A DNA stretch of 56,566 nucleotides from DAMBHY01 sp032068765 (GTDB lineage Bacteria; Bacteroidota; Bacteroidia; Bacteroidales; Dysgonomonadaceae), in the NCBI GenBank assembly GCA_032068765.1, contig DAMBHY010000015.1:1-56566 (forward strand), in the 5' to 3' direction. Both the position numbers and the translations under genes were made by a program. Shown piece by piece: positions 18,420 through 27,515 of the stretch (positions within the stretch are counted from its first letter, which is position 1; each line of letters begins with the position of its first letter). The notes under the pieces are model-generated. The model was given only the letters and a program-made list of their open reading frames with translations, was not told the origin of the DNA and did not search any database.

Positions 18420-19280
18420 ATGAGACAATTAAAGATAACGAAATCCATCACTAACAGAGAAAGTGCTTCACTGGATAAATACTTACAGGAAATTGGACGC
18501 GAAGATCTAATTACCGTAGAAGAAGAAGTAGAATTGGCTCAGGCAATCAAAAAAGGAGACAGACAAGCTTTAGAAAAACTGACAAGAGCAAATCTTCGTT
18601 TTGTAGTTTCTGTTGCAAAACAATATCAAAATCAAGGACTAAGCCTTCCCGACCTCATAAACGAAGGTAATTTAGGTTTAATAAAAGCCGCCGAAAAGTT
18701 TGATGAAACACGTGGTTTTAAATTCATCAGCTATGCTGTCTGGTGGATTCGTCAGTCTATTTTGCAAGCATTGGCAGAGCAATCTCGTATTGTACGCCTT
18801 CCTTTGAACCAAGTAGGTTCATTGAATAAAATAAGTAAAGCTTTTCAGAAGTTTGAGCAGGAGAATGAACGCAAACCTTCAGCTGAAGAACTTGCTCATG
18901 AATTAGATATTTCAGTTGATAAAGTTGCAGACTCCCTCAAAGTTTCAGGACGCCATATTTCAATGGATGCACCTTTTGTAGAAGGTGAGGATAATAGTTT
19001 GCTAGATGTATTGGTGAATGATGATTCTCCAATGTCGGATAAAACATTATTGAACGAATCATTACAAAAAGAAATAGATAGAGCCCTTTCCACCCTCACA
19101 GAAAGAGAAAGTGATATTGTAAAAATGTTTTTTGGCATAGGTTGTCAAGAAATGACATTAGAAGAAATTGGTGATAAATTTCAATTAACCCGAGAACGTG
19201 TACGTCAAATCAAAGAAAAAGCTATCAGACGTTTACGTCAGGACTCACGAAGTAAATTGCTCAAAAGTTACTTAGGATAA
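18420..19280 (+). CDS. rpoD: Primary RNA polymerase sigma factor (sigma-70/SigA)
   Basis: Housekeeping sigma factor. At 286 residues it is the short Bacteroidota form: no region 1.1 and no non-conserved insert. It opens with MRQLKITKSITNRESASLDKY, as in Bacteroidales RpoD, then region 1.2 (YLQEIGREDLITVEEEVELA), region 2 with ANLRFVVSVAKQYQNQGL and FKFISYAVWWIRQSILQAL, region 3, and region 4.2 helix-turn-helix (LEEIGDKFQLTRERVRQIKEKAIRRLR). This factor should read the TTG/TAnnTTTG promoters found across the window. Single gene between degP and the OmpA gene. Confidence 0.97.
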   Translation: MRQLKITKSITNRESASLDKYLQEIGREDLITVEEEVELAQAIKKGDRQALEKLTRANLRFVVSVAKQYQNQGLSLPDLINEGNLGLIKAAEKFDETRGFKFISYAVWWIRQSILQALAEQSRIVRLPLNQVGSLNKISKAFQKFEQENERKPSAEELAHELDISVDKVADSLKVSGRHISMDAPFVEGEDNSLLDVLVNDDSPMSDKTLLNESLQKEIDRALSTLTERESDIVKMFFGIGCQEMTLEEIGDKFQLTRERVRQIKEKAIRRLRQDSRSKLLKSYLG

Positions 19281-19362
19281 CCTATAGTTGAGAATTTACC
19301 ACATAATGTGTGGATTTATTAATAATTTTAACTAAAAATTCATCTTTCAAAGAAAAATATAT

Positions 19363-19386
19363 TACATTTGTAATTGCATAATTTTG
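19363..19386 (+). promoter_or_regulatory. Candidate -7 boxes before the OmpA gene
   Basis: TACATTTG (19363-19370) and TAATTTTG (19379-19386) both match TAnnTTTG, but neither has a TTG at the right distance. If used, they leave an AT-rich untranslated leader of about 180 nt. The intergenic stretch 19281-19572 shows nothing else to me. Confidence 0.35.
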
Positions 19387-19572
19387 AGTTATATTATAAC
19401 TGTTATTTTTAGAATTTCTAAAAAATAGAATATTTCACGAACATTTTTATTTTGTTGAATGTTTTATAAATAAACGTTAGAAAATTCGTTATTAAAATAA
19501 ATGATAATAATGTAATAAGAAACAAATAATTATTGAGTTAAAAAAAAGAATGTTTAATTAGAATTAAGTTTT

Positions 19573-20730
19573 ATGAAAAAGTTAAGTTTACTTTTGTTTA
19601 CTGTTCTTGTTGCACTTGGAGTAAGCGCACAAGAAGTTAAAAATTCGTCTAATGGTACTGTGTACTTGAAAGACAAAGCAACTGACCACTGGTTTATGGG
19701 TATTAGTGGTGGTACAAATCTTTACATGACTAAAGGTGAAAATGATGCTGATGCTGATTTCGCTGATAGACTTGGATGGATGGCTCAAATTGAATTCGGA
19801 AAATGGGTTTCTCCTAATTGGGGTAGTCGTTTAGTTATTGAAGGTGGAAAAATTGCACACGTTGCTCCAGGTATAATGTATACTAACAGCGATGTTGAAC
19901 AAAACTGGGTTGGAACACATTTAGACCTAATGTACAATCTAACTAATGGTTTAGGTGGATACAATGCTAATCGTGTATGGAATATATATCCATATTTAGG
20001 AATTGGTTATATGTATGGTATGAGTGATTGGAAAAAACCATATGAAGACAATGATGTTTTCAAAAACCAAAATCAAACACTTACTTATAACGTTGGTTTG
20101 ATCAATGATTTCAAATTCAATAGCAATATCTCTATGTTTATTGAATTAGGTTACAGACTAATGCAAGAAAGTTTTGATTTATCAGGTACAAGCGGTGATT
20201 ATGAATATGATGGAATGTTCACTGGTTTAGCTGGTTTACGTTTTGGTTTAGGTAAACAAGAATTCACTCCTGCTGAATTGATGGATTACAACTTAATCAA
20301 TGATTTAAATAGCCAAATCAATAGATTACGTGCTGAAAATGAAGAATTAAGCAAACGTCCAGTTTCTTGTCCTGATTGTCAAGAAGTAACTACTGCAGCT
20401 CCTGCTGTTTATGTTCCTAACGTAGTATTCTTCAGAATTAATTCTGCTAAAATTGATAAAAATCAACAAATCAGCGTTTATAACACTGCAGAATATTTGA
20501 AAAATAATCCTAACGCTAAAGTTAAAATTGTTGCTTACGCAGACCGTCAAACAGGTAATCCTGACTACAACATGGCATTATCAGAAAGACGTGCTAAATC
20601 AGTTAGCGATGCTTTAGTTAACGAATATGGAATTGATAGCAGCCGTATCAGCTTAGAATGGAAAGGTGACACAGAACAACCTTATGCTGAAAACGATTGG
20701 AACCGTGTAGCTATTTTCTATCACGAATAA
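19573..20730 (+). CDS. OmpA-family outer-membrane protein
   Basis: 385 residues. Signal peptide KKLSLLLFTVLVALGVSAQ, an N-terminal beta-barrel of about 230 residues rich in Gly/Tyr strands, a short coiled-coil linker (LNSQINRLRAENEELSKR) with a CPDC pair, and a C-terminal OmpA domain that binds peptidoglycan (FFRINSAKIDKNQQISVYN, then ADRQTGNPDYNMALSERRAKSV). It probably ties the outer membrane to the cell wall. Codon use is strongly biased to a few codons (ggt, gtt, cgt), suggesting high expression. Own terminator at 20748-20780. Confidence 0.92.
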   Translation: MKKLSLLLFTVLVALGVSAQEVKNSSNGTVYLKDKATDHWFMGISGGTNLYMTKGENDADADFADRLGWMAQIEFGKWVSPNWGSRLVIEGGKIAHVAPGIMYTNSDVEQNWVGTHLDLMYNLTNGLGGYNANRVWNIYPYLGIGYMYGMSDWKKPYEDNDVFKNQNQTLTYNVGLINDFKFNSNISMFIELGYRLMQESFDLSGTSGDYEYDGMFTGLAGLRFGLGKQEFTPAELMDYNLINDLNSQINRLRAENEELSKRPVSCPDCQEVTTAAPAVYVPNVVFFRINSAKIDKNQQISVYNTAEYLKNNPNAKVKIVAYADRQTGNPDYNMALSERRAKSVSDALVNEYGIDSSRISLEWKGDTEQPYAENDWNRVAIFYHE

Positions 20731-20747
20731 TCAAATCTTATAATATA

Positions 20748-20780
20748 AAAAAGCATTCTCAAATGAGAATGCTTTTTTTT
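20748..20780. terminator. Terminator between the OmpA gene and murF-alr
   Basis: A 9-bp stem, agcattctc / gagaatgct with loop aaat, has A runs before and T runs after it, so it can serve the OmpA gene (+) and the convergent murF-alr (-). Confidence 0.9.
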
Positions 20781-20812
20781 TGCTTTAGAAATAATCCATA
20801 TATAAATATGGA

Positions 20813-23281
20813 TTATTCTTTTAAATACACCCTTTTTACTCGATGAGAAATTGAAGTAAGAATTTCATAGGGTATTGTATCACAAATATCAGCTAGTTCC
20901 AGTATTGATATATTTTTCCCAAATATTTCAACTTTATCACCTTCTTGAAGATTCATACCTGTTGCGTCAATCATAGACAAGTCCATACAGATGCTTCCAA
21001 TTATCGGGAGATAGTTTTCATTAACATATACCCGACCCTTTCTATTTCCTAATTTTCTATTCAAACCATCTGCATAACCTATACGAACCGTTGCAACTTG
21101 AGCATCATGATCTAATTTTTCTTTTCTTCCGTATCCAATTGTTTCATTAAATGGCAAGTTTTTAACTTGAAGAATCGTAGATTTCAAGGTTGTCACGTTA
21201 TCAAGTCCATGCAAATTAGTAGGACTAATACCATATAAACCAATACCTAGTCTTACCATATCGGCTTGTTTTTCTGAAAATCTTTCAATTCCTGCAGAAT
21301 TAAGAATATGCTTATAGATTTTGTATTGTAAACCGCTTTGTATTTCTGTATATACCTTATTAAAAGTATCCATTTGAAATGAAGTAAATTCATCAAATAT
21401 CCAACTTTCACTTGCAGCTAAATGAGAGAAAATTGAAGTTACTTTCAACCCTTTTTGCTTGTTTACAATATCAAGAAGCTTAGAGATTTCATCTGGTAAG
21501 AACCCTAAACGGTGCATGCCTGTATCTATTTTAAGGTGTACTGGATAGTCTGTAAGACCTCGATGTTCAGCTTCTTTTATAAACTCTTCCAAAATTCTGA
21601 AATTATAAATCTCTGGCTCAAGGTTATAACTATACAATTCATCAAATCCGTTGAGCTCTGGATTTAAAACAATAATAGGCAAATGTATTCCTTGTTCTCT
21701 TAGTAATATTCCTTCTTCAGTAATAGCAACAGCCAGATAATCACATCTGTGATATTGCAATGTTTTAGCAACTTCAACAGCACCCGCACCATAAGCATCA
21801 GCTTTTACCATACAAACAATTTTTGTTTGCTGTGATAATTTTGATTTATAAAAATTAAAATTATGCACCAATGCATCCAAGTCTACCTCCAAAACAGTTT
21901 CATGAGTCCGTTCTTGAAATAACGCTGTCAACTTTTCAAAGTGAAAATTTCTAGCTCCCTTTAAAAGCAGAAGTTCATTATTAAAACCATCTAATGGGTA
22001 AGATTGAATAAACTCTTCTGTAGTTTTGAAAAAATATTTTTCCAAATTAAAATACTCTGAATATTCAGAGATATTACTTCCTATACCAATCAATTTATCA
22101 ACATGATTATCATTGATGATTTCAGCAACTTTCTTATATAGTGATTTTGGGATAACTCCAGTTTGTAAAATATCTGAAATTATTACAGTTCTTTTTAAAT
22201 CAGTCCCAAAGCTGCGCTGATTTTGAAAATCAAGTGCTATTTGTATAGAGTTTATATCAGAGTTATATGTATCATTGATTATTAGGCAGTTATTTTTACC
22301 TTGTAAGACATCTAATCGCATAGCAACTGGCTCCAATTTAGCAAATCGTTTAGATATTACTTCGGGATTAACATGAAGATATAACAATGTTGCTAAACAA
22401 TGAATCGAATTTTCAATAGACGCATTATCAATAAAGGGAATCGTTATTGAATGCTTCAACTGCATAAAAAGATAATCAATCTTTGTGCAGTTTCCCAATT
22501 TTTCAATCTGTGATATATACAATTGAGCATCAACATTTTTAGTTGACCACGTAAAAGATTTAGGAGATAAAATCATCATATCAGCACCTTGACTGATAAT
22601 TTGATTATCTTCATTGTATATAATTACTTCGCTATTAGAAAAGAGTTCCATCTTTTGCATGCATTTTTGCAACAGGGATGTAAAATTTTCTTGATGCGCT
22701 TCCCCTATATTTGTTAATATACCAATGGTAGGTTTAATAACTTTTTCGAGTTTCTCCATTTCGTCAGGCAAAGATATACCTGCTTCAAAAATAGCAAGCT
22801 CAGTTGATTTCTGTAATTGCCACACAGAAAGAGGAACTCCTATCTGTGAATTATAACTCCTTGGAGAACGAGTTATTTCGTAATCGTCCTGTAATAATTG
22901 GTAAAGCCATTCTTTTACTACTGTTTTACCATTGCTACCGGTTATTCCAATAACTGGTATATCATATTTTGTTCGATGAAAAGCAACTAACTTTTGCAAA
23001 GAATCAATTGTACTTTTAACTTGAAGAAAATTTGCTTCAGAAAGATTCTTCCATTCATCTTGCAAACTTTCAACTACGAAATTTCTTACTCCTGCATCGT
23101 AGAGTTCATTTATGTACTTGTGACCGTTATTAGATTTTGTTTCAATCGCAAAAAAAAGAGTTTCAGAAGGATTAGTTAGTTTTCTACTATCTATAAGTAT
23201 ATTTGAAATTATTCCAGATTTAAAATTTTTATTTTTAATTCCTAAAATAGAGCCTACCTGTATTATTGAATAATCTTTCAT
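20813..23281 (-). CDS. Bifunctional MurF ligase / alanine racemase
   Basis: An 822-residue fusion of two cell-wall enzymes, characteristic of Bacteroidota. Residues about 1-450 are a MurF-type ligase that adds D-Ala-D-Ala to UDP-MurNAc-tripeptide, with ATP loop VIGITGSNGKTVVKEW (about 109-124), GISLPDEMEKLEKVIKPTIGILTNIGEAH and NDTYNSD. Residues about 460-822 are alanine racemase, with the PLP lysine in IVCMVKADAYGAGAVEVAKT, RLGIGLYGISPT, the catalytic Tyr in RIGYADG, and GSICMDLSMID. Joining supply of D-Ala with its use is the evident logic. Stop-to-start spacing of 2 nt with the upstream GSCFA gene suggests an operon. Confidence 0.94.
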   Translation of the reverse strand: MKDYSIIQVGSILGIKNKNFKSGIISNILIDSRKLTNPSETLFFAIETKSNNGHKYINELYDAGVRNFVVESLQDEWKNLSEANFLQVKSTIDSLQKLVAFHRTKYDIPVIGITGSNGKTVVKEWLYQLLQDDYEITRSPRSYNSQIGVPLSVWQLQKSTELAIFEAGISLPDEMEKLEKVIKPTIGILTNIGEAHQENFTSLLQKCMQKMELFSNSEVIIYNEDNQIISQGADMMILSPKSFTWSTKNVDAQLYISQIEKLGNCTKIDYLFMQLKHSITIPFIDNASIENSIHCLATLLYLHVNPEVISKRFAKLEPVAMRLDVLQGKNNCLIINDTYNSDINSIQIALDFQNQRSFGTDLKRTVIISDILQTGVIPKSLYKKVAEIINDNHVDKLIGIGSNISEYSEYFNLEKYFFKTTEEFIQSYPLDGFNNELLLLKGARNFHFEKLTALFQERTHETVLEVDLDALVHNFNFYKSKLSQQTKIVCMVKADAYGAGAVEVAKTLQYHRCDYLAVAITEEGILLREQGIHLPIIVLNPELNGFDELYSYNLEPEIYNFRILEEFIKEAEHRGLTDYPVHLKIDTGMHRLGFLPDEISKLLDIVNKQKGLKVTSIFSHLAASESWIFDEFTSFQMDTFNKVYTEIQSGLQYKIYKHILNSAGIERFSEKQADMVRLGIGLYGISPTNLHGLDNVTTLKSTILQVKNLPFNETIGYGRKEKLDHDAQVATVRIGYADGLNRKLGNRKGRVYVNENYLPIIGSICMDLSMIDATGMNLQEGDKVEIFGKNISILELADICDTIPYEILTSISHRVKRVYLKE

Positions 23282-23283
23282 AA

Positions 23284-24252
23284 TTATCTATTTTTAAATT
23301 TATCAATCTCCTTTAGTGATGGATATTTTATTTTAAAATCTTGTAATTTATTCTCTAATCTTTTACTAAAGATATTGGCTGCTTCAGAATAATTATCATT
23401 CATTTTGTGTGACAACATCTTACAAATAGGTTGCCAATCATTTAGAACTTCAAGTGTGTTTTTTGTAAAAAAAGTTTCTTTAAACAACTCCCAAATATAT
23501 TGTATAGAAATATTTGACGGATGCAACATATCATCTGCGTAAAATCGATAATCTCTCAATTCATCCACTAATATTTCATAAGCCTGAAAGTAATACGCCT
23601 GAGGAAATTCATTGCATAGTTCATCAATCGATAATAACAATGTTGATTTACTTAATTGATTTTGATGCAATCCATCTTTAAGATGGCGAATCGGGCTGAC
23701 TGTAAATATAAAATTTGCTTTTGGATTAATTAATAATAAGTTATTAAGGATCTCTTTCCATTCATAAACTATTTCATTTACACTAAGCTTCTTACGTTCA
23801 AAAAAAGAATCATTAATCTTATGACAATTACCAACAACTTTTCCCGTTTCTTTCCATTTATAGATGAAAGCTGTGCCAAAAGTAATAATGAATATATCGG
23901 TATCTTTCAAATTTTGGGAACACATTTCTATTCTATCATTAATTTTAGAAAGAACATGTTCAGAATTTGATGATGAAAATTGACCGTGATGCATCAAACT
24001 ATGATATATGCCATTTGAAAAAATAAGATTCGAAACGTTGAATTTTTTATTTTCTATAATTGAATTTATAGCTGATGCAATGGATGATGGGTTGTACAAA
24101 ATACCAAAAGGATTGATATCTGTTTTAAACAAATTGTTTGTTAACATGTTTCCTATGCTTTCTGTAAAACAAGAACCAAACAAACAGATTTGAGAGTCAT
24201 GTGAAATTTCAATGTCTGTTTTAATTTTCTGTATTTTTGTACGAAATTCCAT
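23284..24252 (-). CDS. GSCFA-domain protein
   Basis: 322-residue protein of the GSCFA family (pfam08885), related to SGNH/GDSL hydrolases and common in Bacteroidota. The naming motif appears as CLFGSCFTESIGNML (about 23-37), followed by NPFGILYNPSSIASAI, FIITFGTAFIY and TVSPIRHLKDGL. The C-terminal block FYADDMLHPSNISIQYIWELF holds the Asp-x-x-His pair of SGNH catalysis. Substrate unknown; probably an esterase or acyltransferase. It overlaps nothing and sits 2 nt upstream of murF-alr, hinting at an envelope role. Confidence 0.88.
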   Translation of the reverse strand: MEFRTKIQKIKTDIEISHDSQICLFGSCFTESIGNMLTNNLFKTDINPFGILYNPSSIASAINSIIENKKFNVSNLIFSNGIYHSLMHHGQFSSSNSEHVLSKINDRIEMCSQNLKDTDIFIITFGTAFIYKWKETGKVVGNCHKINDSFFERKKLSVNEIVYEWKEILNNLLLINPKANFIFTVSPIRHLKDGLHQNQLSKSTLLLSIDELCNEFPQAYYFQAYEILVDELRDYRFYADDMLHPSNISIQYIWELFKETFFTKNTLEVLNDWQPICKMLSHKMNDNYSEAANIFSKRLENKLQDFKIKYPSLKEIDKFKNR

Positions 24253-24353
24253 AGTTAATGTATTAACTACAAAAATAGCTATTAAAAGGGATTACTAAGG
24301 ATAGAATTAGTTTATAATTTCCTAAAAGAGGGGAATCTTTGAAGCTAGCTATA

Positions 24354-24426
24354 TAAAAAAGGAAAGGTTGTCTCACGACAACCAATCTTCATTGTTAACC
24401 TTAAATCTAATACCATGAAAAACACG
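24354..24426 (-). ncRNA. Candidate small RNA gene (about 70 nt)
   Basis: On the minus strand a complete Bacteroidota promoter (TTG, 19 nt, TATATTTG; 24459-24430) is followed about 45 nt later by a hairpin, GGTTGTC / GACAACC with a 4-nt loop (24383-24366), and a T-rich run (TTTCCTTTTTT). Promoter, short body and terminator together define a transcript of about 70 nt. The GSCFA start lies a further 100 nt downstream, so the element may instead be an attenuating leader. I have the impression that closely similar sequence occurs between genes in other Bacteroidales, but cannot check it here. Confidence 0.6.
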
Positions 24427-24429
24427 TTG

Positions 24430-24459
24430 CAAATATATAGCAATATTATCATTTGACAA
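24430..24459 (-). promoter_or_regulatory. Promoter of the candidate small RNA
   Basis: Minus-strand TTG (24459-24457), a 19-nt spacer, then TATATTTG (24437-24430). Confidence 0.7.
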
Positions 24460-24531
24460 AATATTATAGAAATAAATTTCAATTATTTAAATATTTTAAC
24501 CTATTGCAAACAAAATGAGAGTAAATAATAA

Positions 24532-25722
24532 TTAATCTACACAAATTACTAATCCTTTCAGATATTCACCTTCTGGATGATATATATTAATAGGATGATC
24601 AGCAGGTTGTGTAAGTTGATGTAAAATACTCACTTTTCTACCTGAAATAGCAGCTGCACTAAAAACAGCTAAACGAAACTGTTCTTTGGAAATTACTTGT
24701 GAACAAGAAAAAGTAAATATAATACCGCCTTTTTTTATCTTTTCAATTGCCGCTAAGTTAAGTCTTTTATATCCTTGTAATGCATTGTTAACTGCTCCAC
24801 GATGTTTAGCAAAAGCAGGAGGATCAAGTATTATCAAATCATATTCACTCTGTGGTAAATTTTTCAGAAACTTAAAAGCATCTTCTACATAAGCTTTGTG
24901 TCTATTATCATTTCCAAAATTTAATTTTACATTCTCTTCAGTAAGAGAAATCGCTTTTGCAGAACTGTCGACTGAATGTACTACTTTAGCATTCCCCCTC
25001 AACGCATAAACCGAAAACCCGCCTGTGTAACAAAACATGTTTAAGACTTTTCGGTCAAATGCATATTTTCCCAATAAAGTGCGATTTTCTCTCTGATCAA
25101 GGAAGAAGCCTGTTTTTTGACCCTTCAACCAGTCAATATGAAAAGAAAGATCATTTTCAAGAGCTTTTTCATCTACCGAATCACCTCCAAAAATATATCT
25201 ATCGACATTTTCCATGTCAAATTTATAAGGAAGAGTTCCTTCAGATTTATAAAATACATTTTTCAATCCATAACTTAATAAAACTTTTTTCAAAGCTTCA
25301 ACAATTAAATCTTGAGATTTGTGCATCCCTACAGAATGCGACTGTATTACGGCTGTTTTTCCATAGATATCAACAATCAATCCTGGCAAACTATCTCCTT
25401 CACCATGCACCAAACGAAACGCATTATTATCGTCACGCACCAAACCTAAAGATTTTCTCAAATTAAATGCTTCAGAAAGTCGATTTGTAAAGAAATCTAC
25501 ATCAATAGGTTCGTTTTTAAAAGAAAGGACACGAATCGCAATACTCCCAATTTGATAATGACCAGTAGCCAGATATTCATTACTGCTTGAATATATATCA
25601 ACAACATCACCTTCTTCCAAATTTTTTGGTAATTCTGCAATCGCCCCCGAGAAAATCCAAGGATGAAATCTTTTAAGAGAATCTTCCTTTTTAGGCTTTA
25701 ATTTTATAATTGACTTTTTCAT
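24532..25722 (-). CDS. RlmI-like 23S rRNA cytosine methyltransferase
   Basis: SAM-dependent RNA methyltransferase of the RlmI/COG1092 type, 396 residues. An N-terminal PUA domain (LKRFHPWIFSGAIAELP, GDVVDIYSSSNEYLATGHYQ) comes first. Then the EEHEE-like domain with FRLVHGEGDSLPGLIVDIYG, and a Rossmann methyltransferase domain with GQKTGFFLDQRENR, KVLNMFCYTGGFSVYA (SAM-binding) and DLIILDPPAFAKHR (DPPxF motif). In E. coli the homologue makes m5C1962; exact target here is inferred. The 5' end overlaps the upstream exonuclease gene by 32 nt. Confidence 0.88.
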   Translation of the reverse strand: MKKSIIKLKPKKEDSLKRFHPWIFSGAIAELPKNLEEGDVVDIYSSSNEYLATGHYQIGSIAIRVLSFKNEPIDVDFFTNRLSEAFNLRKSLGLVRDDNNAFRLVHGEGDSLPGLIVDIYGKTAVIQSHSVGMHKSQDLIVEALKKVLLSYGLKNVFYKSEGTLPYKFDMENVDRYIFGGDSVDEKALENDLSFHIDWLKGQKTGFFLDQRENRTLLGKYAFDRKVLNMFCYTGGFSVYALRGNAKVVHSVDSSAKAISLTEENVKLNFGNDNRHKAYVEDAFKFLKNLPQSEYDLIILDPPAFAKHRGAVNNALQGYKRLNLAAIEKIKKGGIIFTFSCSQVISKEQFRLAVFSAAAISGRKVSILHQLTQPADHPINIYHPEGEYLKGLVICVD

Positions 25723-26296
25723 TTAATTCTAAATTACTCAAATATTTATATATCCGAAGTGTCGCCCAGGCATCTAAAGCCGCGTACATTTGTTGCGCAG
25801 ATGTAAGCTCCGTTGCTTCCCAATTTGAGAGACGCTGATTTTTCGAAATCTTTTTACCGAAAATTATTGCATATATCTTCTGCAAGCTGGCATCTTCTAT
25901 TCCGAACTTTAAAACATATTGCTGCAAATCAACAAAATTGAGTGGTTTTTTGTCGGATCTTTTTTTTATTGCTGCAAAATCATCTCTAAGAGACAATCCT
26001 ATTTTTTTTATATCAGGATTACAAAAAATTTCGTCCAGCTCTTTAGGAAAACCTATTTTGTTTAATCTGAAAAGATAACAAACATCATCTGTCGAGATTT
26101 GTATTAGACCTACAGTATGGGATATTCCTTTTTTAAAGGATGGGCGGGTTTCTGTATCAAATCCAAGCACCGCATGTTTGAGAAGTTCTGTTATTGCGGG
26201 TCTTATCTTTTGAGGTTCATCAACCACTATAATTTTACCAGTGAAAGATTCAACAGGTAGTTCGTTAATTTCTTCTTTTAATATTTTCACACCCAA
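25691..26296 (-). CDS. 3'-5' exonuclease, DEDDy type
   Basis: 201 residues with an RNase D/WRN-like exonuclease fold. Exo I is VLGFDTETRPSF (the DxE pair, about 43-54), Exo II is IGLSLRDDFAAI with the invariant Asp, and Exo III is MYAALDAWATLRIY with Tyr and Asp four residues apart. No helicase or HRDC domain, so a stand-alone nuclease that could act on RNA or DNA ends. It overlaps the RlmI-like gene by 32 nt and the upstream DUF5063 gene by 10 nt; the three form a translationally coupled operon. Confidence 0.87.
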   Translation of the reverse strand: MGVKILKEEINELPVESFTGKIIVVDEPQKIRPAITELLKHAVLGFDTETRPSFKKGISHTVGLIQISTDDVCYLFRLNKIGFPKELDEIFCNPDIKKIGLSLRDDFAAIKKRSDKKPLNFVDLQQYVLKFGIEDASLQKIYAIIFGKKISKNQRLSNWEATELTSAQQMYAALDAWATLRIYKYLSNLELNEKVNYKIKA

Positions 26297-26856
26297 AAAC
26301 TATCTCCTTGTTCTGAATCTTCCGAAATCATATCATTTTGACCATACAATATGTTGTGTAGTGGACGCAATGTATTTACTAACTTTTGACCCCAAAATGT
26401 TTTGAAATTTTGAGAACAAACAGCTATTGCTTGAGCCATAGAATCTTCTATTCCATATTGATAAACAGACACAAAATTTCTGACATCTTGATAAATATCC
26501 GCGATATCTTCGGATACCGTTGATGAAATAGGTATGTCGCTGTATTTCATCTCTTCCATGAATACATCCAGATATACGTCCTCTTCTTCCAAAATATTTG
26601 CTATAACATTTAATACACGAGCATAATCCTCTTCCTTTACAAAATTCTCTAAATCAATTTCGTCTTCCAATTCATATTCAGGAAGCATCGATGCTTTTAC
26701 GTACATCAAAGGAAGAATTTTTAGCATCCTGCCTATCCATCCATTTTTATCCAAGGAATTTTCTTTTTCTAAGAATGCACAAAATTCAACGGCGATTGTA
26801 ACAAATTCAAGAACCTCAGATGAATAAATCTGCTCCTTCTGTATAACCTTTTCCAT
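26287..26856 (-). CDS. DUF5063-family protein
   Basis: 189 residues, acidic, mostly alpha-helical and without signal or membrane segments. The opening SSEVLEFVTIAVEFCAFLE and the middle LKILPLMYVKASMLPEYELE match a small family found in Bacteroidota as DUF5063; function unknown. First gene of the operon with the exonuclease and methyltransferase, perhaps pointing to RNA processing. A TACTTTTG -7 box lies at 26876-26883 on the minus strand. Confidence 0.7.
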   Translation of the reverse strand: MEKVIQKEQIYSSEVLEFVTIAVEFCAFLEKENSLDKNGWIGRMLKILPLMYVKASMLPEYELEDEIDLENFVKEEDYARVLNVIANILEEEDVYLDVFMEEMKYSDIPISSTVSEDIADIYQDVRNFVSVYQYGIEDSMAQAIAVCSQNFKTFWGQKLVNTLRPLHNILYGQNDMISEDSEQGDSFWV

Positions 26857-26931
26857 ATAATATATTTCAACTACACAAAAGTAACATATTGTCGCCTACT
26901 TTAAAAGCAAAACACAAATAGGATGAAATAT

Positions 26932-26962
26932 TTGGATGATTCCACACTTATTATTATCTTTG
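26932..26962 (+). promoter_or_regulatory. Promoter of rimP-nusA-infB
   Basis: TTG at 26932-26934, a spacer of 20 nt, then TATCTTTG at 26955-26962. Transcription from here includes the hairpin at 26975-27007. Confidence 0.75.
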
Positions 26963-26974
26963 CAATTAGAAATC

Positions 26975-27007
26975 AAAGGGAAGCAGGAAAAATCGGCTTC
27001 CCTTTTT
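26975..27007 (+). promoter_or_regulatory. Terminator-like hairpin in the rimP leader
   Basis: aaagggaagc and gcttccc plus T run form a 7-10 bp stem with an 11-nt loop followed by TTTTT, inside the leader about 12 nt downstream of the promoter and 19 nt before the rimP ATG. This is the form of an intrinsic terminator in front of an operon, so it could attenuate rimP-nusA-infB. NusA, encoded in the operon, is a known modulator of termination, so autoregulation is an inference. Confidence 0.7.
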
Positions 27008-27025
27008 ATTCATTATATTATCAAA

Positions 27026-27493
27026 ATGATTGATAAAAATAATATTATAGAAATTGTAGATGAATATTTGAAAGATTCATCAAGTTTTCTGATTGATGTT
27101 ACAATCCTTCCAGGAAATGTTATTCAAGTAGAAATTGATGATGACGATAGCATTTCTATTGATAAATGTGCAGAATTGAGCCGTCATGTCGAATGCAATC
27201 TTGATAGAGAAACGGAGGATTTTGAACTCACGGTAAGTTCGGCAGGATTGACGTCACCTCTGAAAACCGTTAGACAATATAAAAAATTCGAAGGTAAGGA
27301 TGTAGAAGTCCTTACCACGAAAGGCGATAAAATAAAAGGAATTTTGAAATCATCAAATGACGAAGGTTTTTCTGTTTCAACGATTAAAAAAGTGAAATTG
27401 GAAGGAGCAAAAAGAAAAACCGATGTGGAAGAAATCATTCATTTTAAATATCCGGAAGTTAAATACACAAAGTATTTGATTAATTTCAAATAA
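27026..27493 (+). CDS. rimP: Ribosome maturation factor RimP
   Basis: Assists assembly of the 30S subunit. From ATG 27026 it is 155 residues, the normal size. An upstream in-frame start at 26936 would overlap the promoter and hairpin and adds no conserved sequence, so it is rejected. Visible are LIDVTILPGNVIQVEIDDDDSISIDKCAELSRHVE (N-terminal domain) and ELTVSSAGLTSPLKTVRQYKKFEGKDVEV (domain junction; usual form SSPGLxxPL). It leads the conserved rimP-nusA-infB operon, 22 nt before nusA. Confidence 0.94.
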   Translation: MIDKNNIIEIVDEYLKDSSSFLIDVTILPGNVIQVEIDDDDSISIDKCAELSRHVECNLDRETEDFELTVSSAGLTSPLKTVRQYKKFEGKDVEVLTTKGDKIKGILKSSNDEGFSVSTIKKVKLEGAKRKTDVEEIIHFKYPEVKYTKYLINFK

Positions 27494-27515
27494 TACACGA
27501 TAACATATTAAATAT

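Noticed and set aside
26936..27025. Longer RimP start
   Set aside because: It would begin inside the promoter and translate the leader hairpin; the family start fits ATG 27026.
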